Assembly (NCBI RefSeq): GCF_014905135.1 | Contig: NZ_CP041406.1 | Span: 1,736,001 to 1,800,000 of the forward strand | Direction of reading: 5' to 3' | DNA from: Sulfurimonas paralvinellae | GTDB taxonomy: Bacteria; Campylobacterota; Campylobacteria; Campylobacterales; Sulfurimonadaceae | Length of the DNA stretch: 64,000 nt | In this document: positions 1 through 8,495 of the stretch, one piece after another | Layout of the letters: every line of letters begins with the position of its first letter | Position numbering within the stretch: the first letter of the stretch is position 1 | Notes under the pieces: generated by a model | Seen by the model: the letters and a program-made list of their open reading frames with translations, nothing else | The model's database searches: none | Told to the model about the DNA's origin: nothing | Program-made: the position numbers and the translations under genes

Positions 1-33
1 TATATTATCCTCTTTTTTCATTGCATTTTCTGC

Positions 34-960
34 TTATAATTCATCAACATACGTTAAGTAATGCTCATATTTTTTGTTTCTTCCAAAGACGATATCGAAA
101 TACGAACTTTGGATAATAGCCGTTATCTCACCGCGTGAGCCTATCCCTATCTCTCTTGCATCAACCACAGCAATAGGTGTGATCTCTGCAGCCGTTCCTG
201 TTAAGAACGCTTCATCTGCCACATAGACTTCTTCACGTGTGATACGGCGGCGTGTTACTGTGTAACCCATATCTTCTGCCATCTCAATGACCATTTTTTG
301 TGTGATTGAAGCCAATGCATTATCACTAGGCGGCGTGATGATCTCACCGTCTTTTATCATAAAGAATGCCGCACCGCTCGCTTCTGCCACATACCCCTGA
401 TCGTCAAGCAGAAGTGCTTCATCGTAACCGCAGTCAATAGCTTCATATTTTGCCATTTGCGAGTTGAGATAGTTTGCCGTTGCTTTTGCTTTCCCCATAT
501 TTGAAGTATTTGCAGGACGTGTCATAGATACAATTTTGAGTCTAATACCTTTACGCATTCCCTCTTCACCAAGGTAAGCACCCCACTCCCATGCAGCAAC
601 AGCCGTTTCAACAGGAGCATCTTTATGGTACAGACCCATTACACCGTAACCCAAAAATGAGAAAGGACGAAGATAGACATTATCGCCGGTAAATTCATTT
701 TTACGCACAAGTTCTATCTGTGCAAGATTGAGTTCCTCAACTGTGTAAGGAATGTTAATGAGTGTCATCTTTGCAGACTCTTTGAGTCTTTTTGTGTGAT
801 CGTTCAAGCGGAATATTGCATAGCCTCTGTCTGTTTTATAGGCTTTCGTACCCTCGATAACACCATTTCCATAGTGAATAGTATGCGTGAGCACATGCAC
901 TTTCGCATCGTCCCATGCTACAAATTTTCCATTCATCCAAATATATTTGGCTGCGTCCAT
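34..960 (-). CDS. ilvE: Branched-chain amino acid aminotransferase
   Basis: A 308-residue fold-type IV PLP aminotransferase that carries out the last step of leucine, isoleucine and valine synthesis in the cytoplasm. The N-terminus (YIWMNGKFVAWDDAKVHVLT) and the stretch around LRPFSFLGYGVMGL are typical of IlvE; the likely PLP lysine lies in GKAKATANYLNS, and EASGAAFF and LTGTAAEITP near the C-terminus are the usual cofactor-phosphate and substrate loops. The ATG is preceded by a TTGGAG ribosome site. It has its own upstream region and is followed on the minus strand by the window edge, so its downstream partner is unseen. Full length for the family. Confidence 0.93.
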   Translation of the reverse strand: MDAAKYIWMNGKFVAWDDAKVHVLTHTIHYGNGVIEGTKAYKTDRGYAIFRLNDHTKRLKESAKMTLINIPYTVEELNLAQIELVRKNEFTGDNVYLRPFSFLGYGVMGLYHKDAPVETAVAAWEWGAYLGEEGMRKGIRLKIVSMTRPANTSNMGKAKATANYLNSQMAKYEAIDCGYDEALLLDDQGYVAEASGAAFFMIKDGEIITPPSDNALASITQKMVIEMAEDMGYTVTRRRITREEVYVADEAFLTGTAAEITPIAVVDAREIGIGSRGEITAIIQSSYFDIVFGRNKKYEHYLTYVDEL

Positions 961-1054
961 AAATTCTCCAAGCTGTTGATATTTTATAATTGTTGCTATT
1001 TTATCTAAAATGGTATTTACATTGTATTAAGGAGTATAAGGATTAAAGGTATTT

Positions 1055-1092
1055 AATCATAAAGCCCTTTAGAGAGGGCTTTATCTGATTAA
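1055..1092. terminator. Hairpin between the porin gene and ilvE
   Basis: The arms ATAAAGCCCT and AGGGCTTTAT pair perfectly around a TTAGAG loop, and the flanks TTTAATCA and TGATTAAA extend the stem with a small bulge. It lies just past the stop codon of the minus-strand porin gene and before ilvE, so it probably ends the porin transcript. The following T-run is weak. Confidence 0.6.
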
Positions 1093-1131
1093 ACAATAAG
1101 GGGAAATGAAATTTTAAAATTTGCGTTTATG

Positions 1132-2325
1132 TTAGAATTTTACTTCTGCTGTTAGCATATAGTCTACACCATTATAACTATCGGCACCTTGCGTCGTATC
1201 AGTCAATGGAAGAATACCTTTATCATAATCTTTTACAGTTGCATTGGCTACCCATTCAACATTTCTGTTTTGTTTCCATGCTGCACCAATGATATAAGAT
1301 TTTTTATCATATTCTTTATCTCCATCATTAGCTTCAGGTGTCCAAAAATCATATCTTGCAAGTAATTTATACTCTTTTTCTTCACCCATACGAAATTCAG
1401 TATTCACAGACCAGCCTTTACCCGCTTTACTTGATGCAATACCGCCTACTTTATTAACATGAGAATCTAAATATTGCGCTGCAACTAGGAAGTTTGGTTG
1501 GTTATAAACAGTATGTAAACCGTAAAAGTTCATATCTTCTGATGATCCATTTACAGTTAAATGTTCTTGATTTAATTGACCATAAAATGATGCATCGAAA
1601 TATGTTTTACTTTCTTGCTTATCTTTTCCACTGACACCTAGTAAGTGAGCAGTAGTTCTCCATTCAAAGCTCATTCCGTTATCACGTTGATATTTATGAT
1701 ATCCTTCACCATTGAAAATACCGATATCTGCCTCAAAGTATTTTGTTCTCGTTTTTGTCATAATACCAAAATCAGCTGAATTTGAAAGATCACCCGCTCT
1801 TTTTGTCTCAACGAGAACTTTTGAAATGCTTCTGTAGTACCAAGAGTTATGCTCTTCATAATCATGCCAAGGACGGTGAGCTAAACCAATTTCAACGCCT
1901 GTTGCAGGAAGAATATTATTTAGGTAAAGATATGCATATTTTGCACGAACTTTTTCATCACCAGTAACATCTTTAGATACATCGAATGTTATACGATAGT
2001 ATGATTTTGGATCATCTAACAGGTATGCTTTTAATTGGAAATAAGCACGACGGATTTCAAATTGTGAATCACTAGATTTTTCTGTAACATCATCACCCAA
2101 CTTGTCGTAATCATTATATTTATAGCCAATGTAAGTCAAACCAGAAAATTTCAGTTTATCAGCTTTTGAAAATACTGATGTCGGAGTTTCAATAAGAGTA
2201 CGTCCTTCAGCAGGTTTCGTAAAAACTTGACCATTTTCGTCTTGGTATAATTTAGTAACGCCTGCATTTGCAGCAACTGTGCCTAGAGTTAAAGCAGCTA
2301 AAGCTGATAAAACGATTTTTTTCAT
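1132..2325 (-). CDS. Outer-membrane porin, phosphate-selective OprO/P-like
   Basis: A 397-residue outer-membrane beta-barrel that probably lets phosphate or other anions into the periplasm. A Sec signal peptide (MKKIVLSALAALTLGTVAANA) is followed by alternating aromatic/polar strands and a C-terminal ...TAEVKF ending in Phe, as in Omp85-assembled barrels. I chose the ATG at 2325 because it starts the signal peptide and has AAAGGAATT in front; an upstream in-frame ATG would add 26 residues with no membrane-export sense. The promoter carries tandem Pho boxes identical in layout to those of pstS, so induction by phosphate starvation is likely. The first 34 bp of the gene are identical to the start of the divergent porin gene at 2930. 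Confidence 0.82.
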   Translation of the reverse strand: MKKIVLSALAALTLGTVAANAGVTKLYQDENGQVFTKPAEGRTLIETPTSVFSKADKLKFSGLTYIGYKYNDYDKLGDDVTEKSSDSQFEIRRAYFQLKAYLLDDPKSYYRITFDVSKDVTGDEKVRAKYAYLYLNNILPATGVEIGLAHRPWHDYEEHNSWYYRSISKVLVETKRAGDLSNSADFGIMTKTRTKYFEADIGIFNGEGYHKYQRDNGMSFEWRTTAHLLGVSGKDKQESKTYFDASFYGQLNQEHLTVNGSSEDMNFYGLHTVYNQPNFLVAAQYLDSHVNKVGGIASSKAGKGWSVNTEFRMGEEKEYKLLARYDFWTPEANDGDKEYDKKSYIIGAAWKQNRNVEWVANATVKDYDKGILPLTDTTQGADSYNGVDYMLTAEVKF

Positions 2326-2361
2326 TTGTGAATTCCTTTTGTTTTTCGTTTGTTCGGCGAA

Positions 2362-2395
2362 AGTATAAAATAGGAAGGTTACATAATGATTACAA
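2362..2395 (-). promoter_or_regulatory. Pho-box promoter of the minus-strand porin
   Basis: Read on the minus strand, TTGTAATCATT and ATGTAACCTTC are contiguous 11-bp direct repeats, followed six bases later by a TATACT -10 box (2362-2367). The same repeats and the same distance to TATACT occur before pstS. This is the geometry expected for PhoB-type activators that bind in place of a -35 element. Confidence 0.72.
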
Positions 2396-2408
2396 GAATA
2401 CAACTGTT

Positions 2409-2442
2409 TTGTAATCTTCTTGTAATCTTCTTTTTCTATTAT
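2409..2442 (+). promoter_or_regulatory. Pho-box promoter of the small secreted protein and second porin
   Basis: Two perfect 11-bp direct repeats TTGTAATCTTC (2409-2419 and 2420-2430) are followed six bases later by TATTAT (2437-2442). The spacing is the same as at pstS and at the divergent porin. The two divergent Pho promoters are only 13 bp apart at their outer repeats. Confidence 0.68.
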
Positions 2443-2477
2443 TGCACTATCAATTTACAAAGGAGAGCTAAAAAGTT

Positions 2478-2771
2478 ATGACAAACAACAAAAATAAAAT
2501 ACTTAGTATTGCACTGATTGTTTTTTCTTTATTTCTTTTTACTGCTCCTATTGTAGATACGATTTGTTTTGATGCAGGCAGTGAAAAAGTTTTAGACTTT
2601 GACAACGAGACAGAGCCAGAATATGATGATGATAAAAAAGAGGCTACTTTTTTGAACACTTATTCATTTTATAATCTTTTTACATCTAACGAAAAACCTC
2701 TCTATCACGTATGCTTCCATAGCCATCATAACAATTCATCTTTATTAAAACCGCCCATACTCCACTCTTAA
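2478..2771 (+). CDS. Small secreted or membrane-anchored protein of unknown function, Pho-controlled
   Basis: A 97-residue protein I do not recognise. Residues about 8-28 form a hydrophobic export signal or anchor (ILSIALIVFSLFLFTAPIV). The middle is acidic (DFDNETEPEYDDDKKE) and the C-terminus is histidine-rich (HVCFHSHH), with cysteines at about residues 30 and 78, so metal binding or a disulfide is possible. AAGGAG lies before the ATG at proper spacing. It follows directly on a Pho-type promoter and precedes the second porin without an obvious terminator, so it is probably co-transcribed with it. An overlapping minus-strand frame (2468-2659) is a shadow. Confidence 0.6.
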   Translation: MTNNKNKILSIALIVFSLFLFTAPIVDTICFDAGSEKVLDFDNETEPEYDDDKKEATFLNTYSFYNLFTSNEKPLYHVCFHSHHNNSSLLKPPILHS

Positions 2772-2787
2772 TCACTCACTATTTCAT

Positions 2788-2880
2788 TATATTGTAAAGT
2801 TTGAACGCCTGAATATTGTTTTTTATCTGTTTGTTCAATATTTTCGAATTCTATCTCCAGAAGTTCAACTTTACAATATA
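2788..2880 (+). repeat. Long inverted repeat in the leader of the second porin gene
   Basis: TATATTGTAAAGTTTGAAC (2788-2806) pairs with GTTCAACTTTACAATATA (2863-2880) with a single bulged base. Inside it, AATATTG (2812-2818) pairs with CAATATT (2836-2842). The structure lies between the small Pho-controlled gene and the porin ATG at 2930. It could be an mRNA processing or stability element. Confidence 0.6.
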
Positions 2881-2929
2881 TAAATTCAATTTTATATCTA
2901 TTACAAACAAAAGAAAAAAGGACTTCACA

Positions 2930-4108
2930 ATGAAAAAAATCGTTTTATCAGCTTTAGCTGCTTGCACTATGACAACAACAATCAATGCAGAAACGACTAC
3001 AAAGGTATCCAATACAGATACAGAAAAAAAATTTCTGGATAGATTCCATTTCAAAGGTGATTTAAGATTACGATATGAAAGCAAAGAAACCGACTACAGA
3101 GACGCAACTGACACTACGAACAAATACACATATCATAATAGATATAGATTACGACTGGTAGGAGCCATAGATTTAACTGACAAATTGACATTCGATATCG
3201 GTATGCGAAGTGGTTATGGAAATCCAACTTCCGGTAATCAGACATTTTTAGACGATAAAGCCTTAAGTGACTATTTCTGGCAATCTCTGAGATTCAATAT
3301 TTTAGATATTGCTTATAAAGATGGAGACAATACAGTAAAAGTCGGAAGACATCCATATATGGTATACAGACCGATCAAGTCTCAGCTTATTTGGGATAAC
3401 GACATCTCATTCAACGGTGTAAGTTATAACTATGAAAATGATTCTCGCATCATCAACGCAGGTATCAATCAACCAACATACGCAGAAAGAGTCAACGCAA
3501 AAGATAGTGTCAATCTTTATTTTGCGCAATATGTAGAGAAAATAAAATTAGAAAACTCTCAATTGAATTTAGGCGCTTCTCTTTATTATTACGATGGTTT
3601 AAAAGGCAATACTGCTATGTATTATCCTGAAAAAGGCGGTAAAAAAATGGGCAATACTTTTGTAACAGATGCATCCGGAGTGGATGTATATAAAAATGAT
3701 TTTCATATTGTAGAAGCGTTTGGAGAGTTCAAGCTCAAAGATATCTTTGGTAAACCGCTCGCACTTGCCGCCAGTATGGCATATAATGCTGCAGCCAGTG
3801 ATAAGAACTTCGGATATGATCTTGCAGTAAAAATAGGTAAAGCAAAACATGTTCATGATTGGCAACTGAAATATTCTTATACTGACATTCAAGAAGATGC
3901 TGTCCTTGGAGATCATAGTGATTCTGACAACTTTGGCGGTGGTACTGCTGCAAGAGGACATGCGATCAGAGCAAAATACAAGTTTGGCAAAAACACCTAT
4001 CTTGCAGGAACATTCTTTTTCGATACACTTTATGGAAATAGAAATGGTTCTACTAAGCCGGCAGCGGACTATGAACGTGTCCAGTTGGATGCCATCATCA
4101 AATTTTAA
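2930..4108 (+). CDS. Outer-membrane putative porin, Pho-associated
   Basis: A 392-residue beta-barrel of the campylobacterial putative-porin type: signal peptide MKKIVLSALAACTMTTTINA, then FKGDLRLRYESKETDYRD, repeated amphipathic strands, and a terminal ...VQLDAIIKF ending in Phe. The ATG at 2930 starts the signal peptide and has AAAAGGACT before it; a longer open frame from 2816 runs through the leader hairpin and is not used. It follows the small secreted protein and precedes pstS, so it probably serves phosphate or phosphate-ester uptake, though substrate cannot be read from sequence. Its start region is repeated in inverted orientation at the porin on the other strand. Confidence 0.8.
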   Translation: MKKIVLSALAACTMTTTINAETTTKVSNTDTEKKFLDRFHFKGDLRLRYESKETDYRDATDTTNKYTYHNRYRLRLVGAIDLTDKLTFDIGMRSGYGNPTSGNQTFLDDKALSDYFWQSLRFNILDIAYKDGDNTVKVGRHPYMVYRPIKSQLIWDNDISFNGVSYNYENDSRIINAGINQPTYAERVNAKDSVNLYFAQYVEKIKLENSQLNLGASLYYYDGLKGNTAMYYPEKGGKKMGNTFVTDASGVDVYKNDFHIVEAFGEFKLKDIFGKPLALAASMAYNAAASDKNFGYDLAVKIGKAKHVHDWQLKYSYTDIQEDAVLGDHSDSDNFGGGTAARGHAIRAKYKFGKNTYLAGTFFFDTLYGNRNGSTKPAADYERVQLDAIIKF

Positions 4109-4120
4109 TATGAAAGATTA

Positions 4121-4154
4121 CTGTAATCAATCTGTAACCAAACTGTTTTATACT
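4121..4154 (+). promoter_or_regulatory. Pho-box promoter of pstS
   Basis: CTGTAATCAAT (4121-4131), CTGTAACCAAA (4132-4142) and a weaker CTGTTTTATAC (4143-4153) follow one another at exact 11-bp spacing, with TATACT (4149-4154) as -10 box overlapping the third. This is the clearest of three such sites in the window and sits before the phosphate-binding protein gene. Confidence 0.78.
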
Positions 4155-4185
4155 TTCACAACTTAAAATTTAAAAGGTGTAACAA

Positions 4186-5190
4186 ATGACAAAAGTAATC
4201 AAACTTGCTCTTGCAACTTCAGTTTTAGCCGGCAGTCTTATGGCTAACGACGTTCTGAACGGTAGTGGTGCTTCATTTCCATACAGTGTTTACAATGCAT
4301 GGACAAAGGCATACTATAAAACTACGGGGAACAAAGTAAACTATATCTCAAAAGGTTCTTCTAAAGGAATCAAAGATGCAAAAGCTCGTGCAGTTGATTT
4401 TGCAGGAACTGACAAACCTTTAAGCCCGAAAGTTTTGAAGAAAAACGGTCTTTACCAATTTCCTGGTGTTGTCGGTGCGATTACAATGGGTTACAACCTT
4501 CCGGGTGTTGACAATCTTAAACTAAGCCGTGCAGCTATCGTTGCCATCTCTGAGGGGAAAGTCGCTTATTGGGATGATGCTGTTATTACTTCAACGAATA
4601 AAGGCCTTAAACTACCACATAAACCAGTTACATTCGTTCACCGTGCAGACGGTTCAGGAACTACCTTTAACTACACATATTTTCTTTCAAAAGTATCAAA
4701 AGAGTGGAGACACACATACGGTGCAAAAAAATCACTTAACTGGCCGGGACATCAACACATCGGTGGAAACAAGAACACAGGTGTTGCAAGTCTTATCAAA
4801 CAAACACCATTCTCTGTTGGTTACATTGACTATGCTGATGCAAAACACAACGACATCGTGATGGCTTCAGTTGAAAACAAAGCTGGAAAATTTATCAAAC
4901 CCTCCCTTAAAGCATTCCAAGCAGCAGCAGCAAAAGCTGATCTTAATCCTAAAAAAGATTTCTACTCTGTAATCGCTGATCCTAAAGGTGCGGATTCTTA
5001 TCCGATCGTTGCTGCAACATTTGTTCTTGTACCGAAAGAAAAACCGGCGACAGATAAAAAAGTTACAGCTTTTTATGACTGGGCTTATAAAAATGGTCAA
5101 GATATCGCAAAAGGTTTAGGTTTTGTTCCACTACCGGACTCTTTAACTGATAAAATCAGAAAATACTGGGAAGCAAAAGGGATTAAATAA
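4186..5190 (+). CDS. pstS: Phosphate ABC transporter, periplasmic phosphate-binding protein
   Basis: A 334-residue periplasmic protein that captures phosphate for PstCAB. A Sec signal peptide (to about residue 20, SLMAND) is followed by GSGASFPYSVYNAWT and RAVDFAGTDKPLS, with HRADGSGTTFNYTYFLSK further on; these carry the Ser/Asp/Arg residues that hold phosphate in the PstS family. AAAGGTG lies before the ATG. It is the first gene after the strongest Pho box and heads pstSCAB-phoU. Slightly short but complete for the family. Confidence 0.93.
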   Translation: MTKVIKLALATSVLAGSLMANDVLNGSGASFPYSVYNAWTKAYYKTTGNKVNYISKGSSKGIKDAKARAVDFAGTDKPLSPKVLKKNGLYQFPGVVGAITMGYNLPGVDNLKLSRAAIVAISEGKVAYWDDAVITSTNKGLKLPHKPVTFVHRADGSGTTFNYTYFLSKVSKEWRHTYGAKKSLNWPGHQHIGGNKNTGVASLIKQTPFSVGYIDYADAKHNDIVMASVENKAGKFIKPSLKAFQAAAAKADLNPKKDFYSVIADPKGADSYPIVAATFVLVPKEKPATDKKVTAFYDWAYKNGQDIAKGLGFVPLPDSLTDKIRKYWEAKGIK

Positions 5191-5197
5191 TCCCTTT
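5176..5197 (+). terminator. Hairpin at the pstS stop codon
   Basis: AAAGGGATTA and TAATCCCTTT pair perfectly around AA, spanning the pstS stop codon, followed a few bases later by a T5 run. Such hairpins between a binding-protein gene and its permease genes commonly protect the upstream mRNA or attenuate read-through. A -10-like TATAAT at 5213-5218 could restart transcription for pstC. Confidence 0.5.
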
Positions 5198-5212
5198 GTA
5201 ATCTATTTTTAC

Positions 5213-5218
5213 TATAAT
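5213..5218 (+). promoter_or_regulatory. Possible internal -10 box before pstC
   Basis: TATAAT follows the hairpin at the end of pstS and lies 29 bp before the pstC ATG. No Pho boxes are seen at this site, so it might give a basal, phosphate-independent level of the membrane components. Confidence 0.35.
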
Positions 5219-5246
5219 ATCACCATTATACTGACTGGAAATTTAT

Positions 5247-6227
5247 ATGGAAAAACTCTTTCAAAAGATCTCATTTACCAGTGCCTCTTTGGTACTCGCA
5301 CTGTTACTTGGAATTTTTGTAACTCTCTTTTTACAGGCAAAACCAGCGATTGATGAATTTGGCTTCAATTTTATTGTAGATAAACGATGGAATCAGGAAG
5401 TACCTCTCACGCAGACTGGCAACCTCACGCAAGACACAACTACAGTCGTACAAACACCGGAAGCTGCAGAAGATGATGATATGATCGCTGATGAAGACGA
5501 TATGATCCTTGATGAAGATGACGAAGATGAAACAGCCACAAAAACAGTTTATGGTGGTCTGGTTCCAATTCTCGGAACGATTTTCTCAACACTCATCGCC
5601 CTTGCTTTCGCACTGCCTATCGCCATGGGAATCGCTGTCTTTTTAGCAGAGATGGCTTCGAAAAATGTTGCCAAATATGTTGGTATAGCCATTGAGCTTT
5701 TGGCCGCTATTCCGAGTATTATCTTTGGAATGTGGGGACTGTACTATTTTGCTCCTATCATCTCCGATATATTCGGTGGTTTTCAGGTATCACTTCTTAC
5801 GGCCGGTCTTGTACTTGGTGTTATGATTCTGCCGTTTATGGCAGCCATTACCCGTGACTCGATGAACACTACACCGGATGTTTTAAAAGAGTCAGCCTAT
5901 GCACTTGGAGCGACAAAGTTTGAGGTCGTCAAAGATGTCATCTTTCCATTCTCAAAAGTTGGTATCATCGGTTCCATCATTTTGGCTTTGGGTCGCGCGC
6001 TTGGTGAGACAATGGCCGTTGCATTTCTTATCGGTGCGGTTTACTCCATTCCCGAAAAGATCACCGATCCTACTATTTCCATTCCTGTCGCGATGGCACT
6101 TAACTTTGGTGAAGCAAGCGGTCTTGGTGAAAATGCACTCTTTTATCTCGGACTTATTCTCTTTATCTTGAGCTTTGCATTTATCGCTTTTGCAAAATTC
6201 TATTTCCTAAAAAGGAGCAGAGTATGA
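5247..6227 (+). CDS. pstC: Phosphate ABC transporter permease PstC with an acidic periplasmic insert
   Basis: A 326-residue inner-membrane subunit of the phosphate importer. The first membrane segment is at about residues 12-30. The permease core starts near residue 103 (GGLVPILGTIFSTLIALAFA), and the EAA loop with GATKFEVVKDVIFPFSKVGI contacts PstB. Between TM1 and the core lies an unusual insert: 16 of the 24 residues at 72-95 are Asp or Glu, arranged as a short repeat (DEDDMI). By topology the insert is periplasmic. The stop overlaps the pstA ATG by 4 bp. Function is clear; the insert's role is unknown. Confidence 0.92.
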   Translation: MEKLFQKISFTSASLVLALLLGIFVTLFLQAKPAIDEFGFNFIVDKRWNQEVPLTQTGNLTQDTTTVVQTPEAAEDDDMIADEDDMILDEDDEDETATKTVYGGLVPILGTIFSTLIALAFALPIAMGIAVFLAEMASKNVAKYVGIAIELLAAIPSIIFGMWGLYYFAPIISDIFGGFQVSLLTAGLVLGVMILPFMAAITRDSMNTTPDVLKESAYALGATKFEVVKDVIFPFSKVGIIGSIILALGRALGETMAVAFLIGAVYSIPEKITDPTISIPVAMALNFGEASGLGENALFYLGLILFILSFAFIAFAKFYFLKRSRV

Positions 6228-7027
6228 GACTTTTAATAAACAAGATATTCCTCTCTCTTTCTATCCTTTCCGCACTTATCGGTTTGGCTTTTTTAGGTTG
6301 GATTTTAGTAACGATCTTCATTCACGGCATCAGTTCTCTACACCTGAGCCTCTTTTTAAACGACCTCGTTGACGGCGGACTTCGTAACCTTATCATAGGA
6401 CAACTGGTTCTAGCAGGTTTAGCAGGTGCTATCGGTATACCGCTTGGAATGCTTGCCGGTATCTATACACGTGAGTATGGTCATGGAAAATATGCCGAAA
6501 TCATCAGAGACCTCAGTGATATCATGATGTCTGCGCCTTCCATTGTCATCGGTGCTTTTGTATACGCTTTTGCCGTTGCACCGTTTGGCGGTGCGAACGG
6601 ATTTGCCGGTGTCATTGCACTCTCCATTATGATGATCCCGATTATCATCAATACAACCGATTCTATGCTCTCCCTTGTTCCAAAAGAGCTGCGTGAGGCC
6701 GGTGTAGCACTGGGGGCATCACGTTACAGAGTCATTTTGGATATTGTCATCAAAGCTGCGAAAGTGGGAATCATGACGGGTGTTTTGCTTGCATTTGCAA
6801 GAATAGCAGGAGAGACGGCACCGCTGCTCTTTACTTCTGAGACAAGCAACTACTTCTCGCTCGATCTTACTTCAAGTTTTCCATCGTTGACAGTAAGTAT
6901 CTATAACCTTGCAAACGAACCGCAGGAATCAAGTCGTGACCTTGCATGGGCAGCGTCATTCATACTTACTATGCTTGTACTCATCATCAATCTCAGTGGT
7001 AGATATATCACAAGAAACAAAAAATAA
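6224..7027 (+). CDS. pstA: Phosphate ABC transporter permease PstA
   Basis: A 267-residue inner-membrane permease that pairs with PstC. Six hydrophobic segments are visible, with the ABC permease loop [28 protein letters not shown] around residues 155-182. It overlaps pstC by 4 bp (ATGA), so translation is probably coupled. AAGGAGCAG in the end of pstC is its ribosome site. Typical length for the family. Confidence 0.93.
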   Translation: MRLLINKIFLSLSILSALIGLAFLGWILVTIFIHGISSLHLSLFLNDLVDGGLRNLIIGQLVLAGLAGAIGIPLGMLAGIYTREYGHGKYAEIIRDLSDIMMSAPSIVIGAFVYAFAVAPFGGANGFAGVIALSIMMIPIIINTTDSMLSLVPKELREAGVALGASRYRVILDIVIKAAKVGIMTGVLLAFARIAGETAPLLFTSETSNYFSLDLTSSFPSLTVSIYNLANEPQESSRDLAWAASFILTMLVLIINLSGRYITRNKK

Positions 7028-7038
7028 GGATAACTTTT

Positions 7039-7821
7039 ATGAATGTAATGAAAATAAAAAAATTCTCTTTTACCTATGCCGGTGTTGACCACCCGTCACT
7101 TAGAAATATCACTCTGCCGATAGAACAAAATAAGATCACGGCACTTATCGGTCCAAGCGGATGTGGTAAATCGACACTGCTTCGCTCTATGAACCGTATC
7201 CATGATCTCTATCCGGGTAACAAATATGACGGGAAGATCGATCTTTTAGACGAAGAGACAGGAAAATATAAGAATATCCTTAATATAAAAAAAGAGAATG
7301 AGTTTATTGAACTGCGTCAAAAAGTCGGTATGATCTTTCAAAAACCGACACCGTTTCCAATGAGCATCTTTGACAATGTCGCCTATGGTCTCAAAATTGC
7401 CGGCATCAAAAACAAAAGCGAGCTTGCAGACCGTGTTGAAGCTTCTCTCAAAGGCTCAGCACTATGGAAAGAGGTGTCAGACAGACTCGACAAGTCAGCT
7501 ATGGGACTCTCAGGTGGACAGCAGCAGCGTCTCTGCATTGCACGCGCCGTTGCCGTAAAACCGGAAGTCCTGCTCTTTGATGAACCGACATCAGCGCTTG
7601 ACCCGATCTCTACGGGAGCTATCGAAGAGTTGATAGTCGAGCTTAAAAAAGAGGTCAGTATTGCCATTGTTACGCATAATATGCAGCAGGCAAGCCGCAT
7701 CAGCGACTATACAGCTTTTATGTATCTTGGCGATTTAATAGAGTTTGATAAAACAGAAAACATCTTCTTGAATCCAAAAGAGAAACAGACAGAAGATTAT
7801 ATTACAGGGAGATTTGGATAA
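7039..7821 (+). CDS. pstB: Phosphate ABC transporter ATP-binding protein
   Basis: A 260-residue ATPase that drives the PstCA channel from the cytoplasmic side. Walker [11 protein letters not shown]-loop region [15 protein letters not shown], signature LSGGQQQR and Walker [14 protein letters not shown] are all intact; [11 protein letters not shown] is characteristic of PstB rather than other ABC ATPases. AAGGA lies 9 bp before the first ATG; a second in-frame ATG nine bases later is less well placed. The stop and the phoU start share a base (TAATG). Confidence 0.95.
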   Translation: MNVMKIKKFSFTYAGVDHPSLRNITLPIEQNKITALIGPSGCGKSTLLRSMNRIHDLYPGNKYDGKIDLLDEETGKYKNILNIKKENEFIELRQKVGMIFQKPTPFPMSIFDNVAYGLKIAGIKNKSELADRVEASLKGSALWKEVSDRLDKSAMGLSGGQQQRLCIARAVAVKPEVLLFDEPTSALDPISTGAIEELIVELKKEVSIAIVTHNMQQASRISDYTAFMYLGDLIEFDKTENIFLNPKEKQTEDYITGRFG

Positions 7822-8483
7822 TGTTACCAACTTTTAAAGAAGACTTAGACAACGTACAGCAGAAGATTACAGACCTTGGCAACGGCCTTGTCAAAGCCAA
7901 TGAGCTTATACTAGAAGCTCTCAAAGACTGCGACAGCAAAAAGTTCAGCAAAGCGAGAGAGAACATCAAGAACGTAACGTCAAAAACAGATGAGATTGAC
8001 AACAAGATCATAAAGATATTGGCTCTTTACACACCTGAGGCAAGAGATCTTCGCCGTGTTGTCGGTTATCTGAAGATCACCAACGAGATTGCAAGAGCCT
8101 GTTCAAATACACGCAGTTTTATTCGTGGCTTTACAGATGTATGTAACGACCTTGATGTTGAGACTATCAATGAATATGCCCTGCCAATGCAGACATCTAC
8201 CGTTAATGCCATCAAAACAACCATTGCCATGATGGCTATTCAAGATCCCGACGAGCTGCGTGAGATGTATGACGAAGTTATCATTGATGAGAACAAAGCC
8301 GACGATCTCTATGAAATGATAGAGAGAAAACTGGTCGCAGAAGCGGAAAGTTGTAAAACTTCTTTTGAAAAGTATCATAGAATGCTCAGAGCACTCAGAA
8401 AAAGTGAGAAGATCGCTTCACGTGCCTTTGCCGTTGCCAGCCTGCTTTTATACATCAGCGTTGGTGGATCCCTCCACAACTAG
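7821..8483 (+). CDS. phoU: Phosphate transport regulator PhoU
   Basis: A 220-residue all-alpha cytoplasmic protein with two PhoU repeats. The metal-binding-type motif ENIKNVTSKTDEIDNKI (first half) and DEVIIDENKADDLYEMI (second half) match the E/DxxxD pattern of the family. It relays the state of PstB to the PhoR kinase. The start overlaps the pstB stop by one base, and the kinase gene follows after 12 bp, consistent with a sensing unit. Confidence 0.9.
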   Translation: MLPTFKEDLDNVQQKITDLGNGLVKANELILEALKDCDSKKFSKARENIKNVTSKTDEIDNKIIKILALYTPEARDLRRVVGYLKITNEIARACSNTRSFIRGFTDVCNDLDVETINEYALPMQTSTVNAIKTTIAMMAIQDPDELREMYDEVIIDENKADDLYEMIERKLVAEAESCKTSFEKYHRMLRALRKSEKIASRAFAVASLLLYISVGGSLHN

Positions 8484-8495
8484 AAGGAGTTGAGA

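Noticed and set aside
3599-3961. Minus-strand open frames inside the second porin gene
   Set aside because: Shadow frames of a clear beta-barrel gene with no ribosome site or recognisable product.
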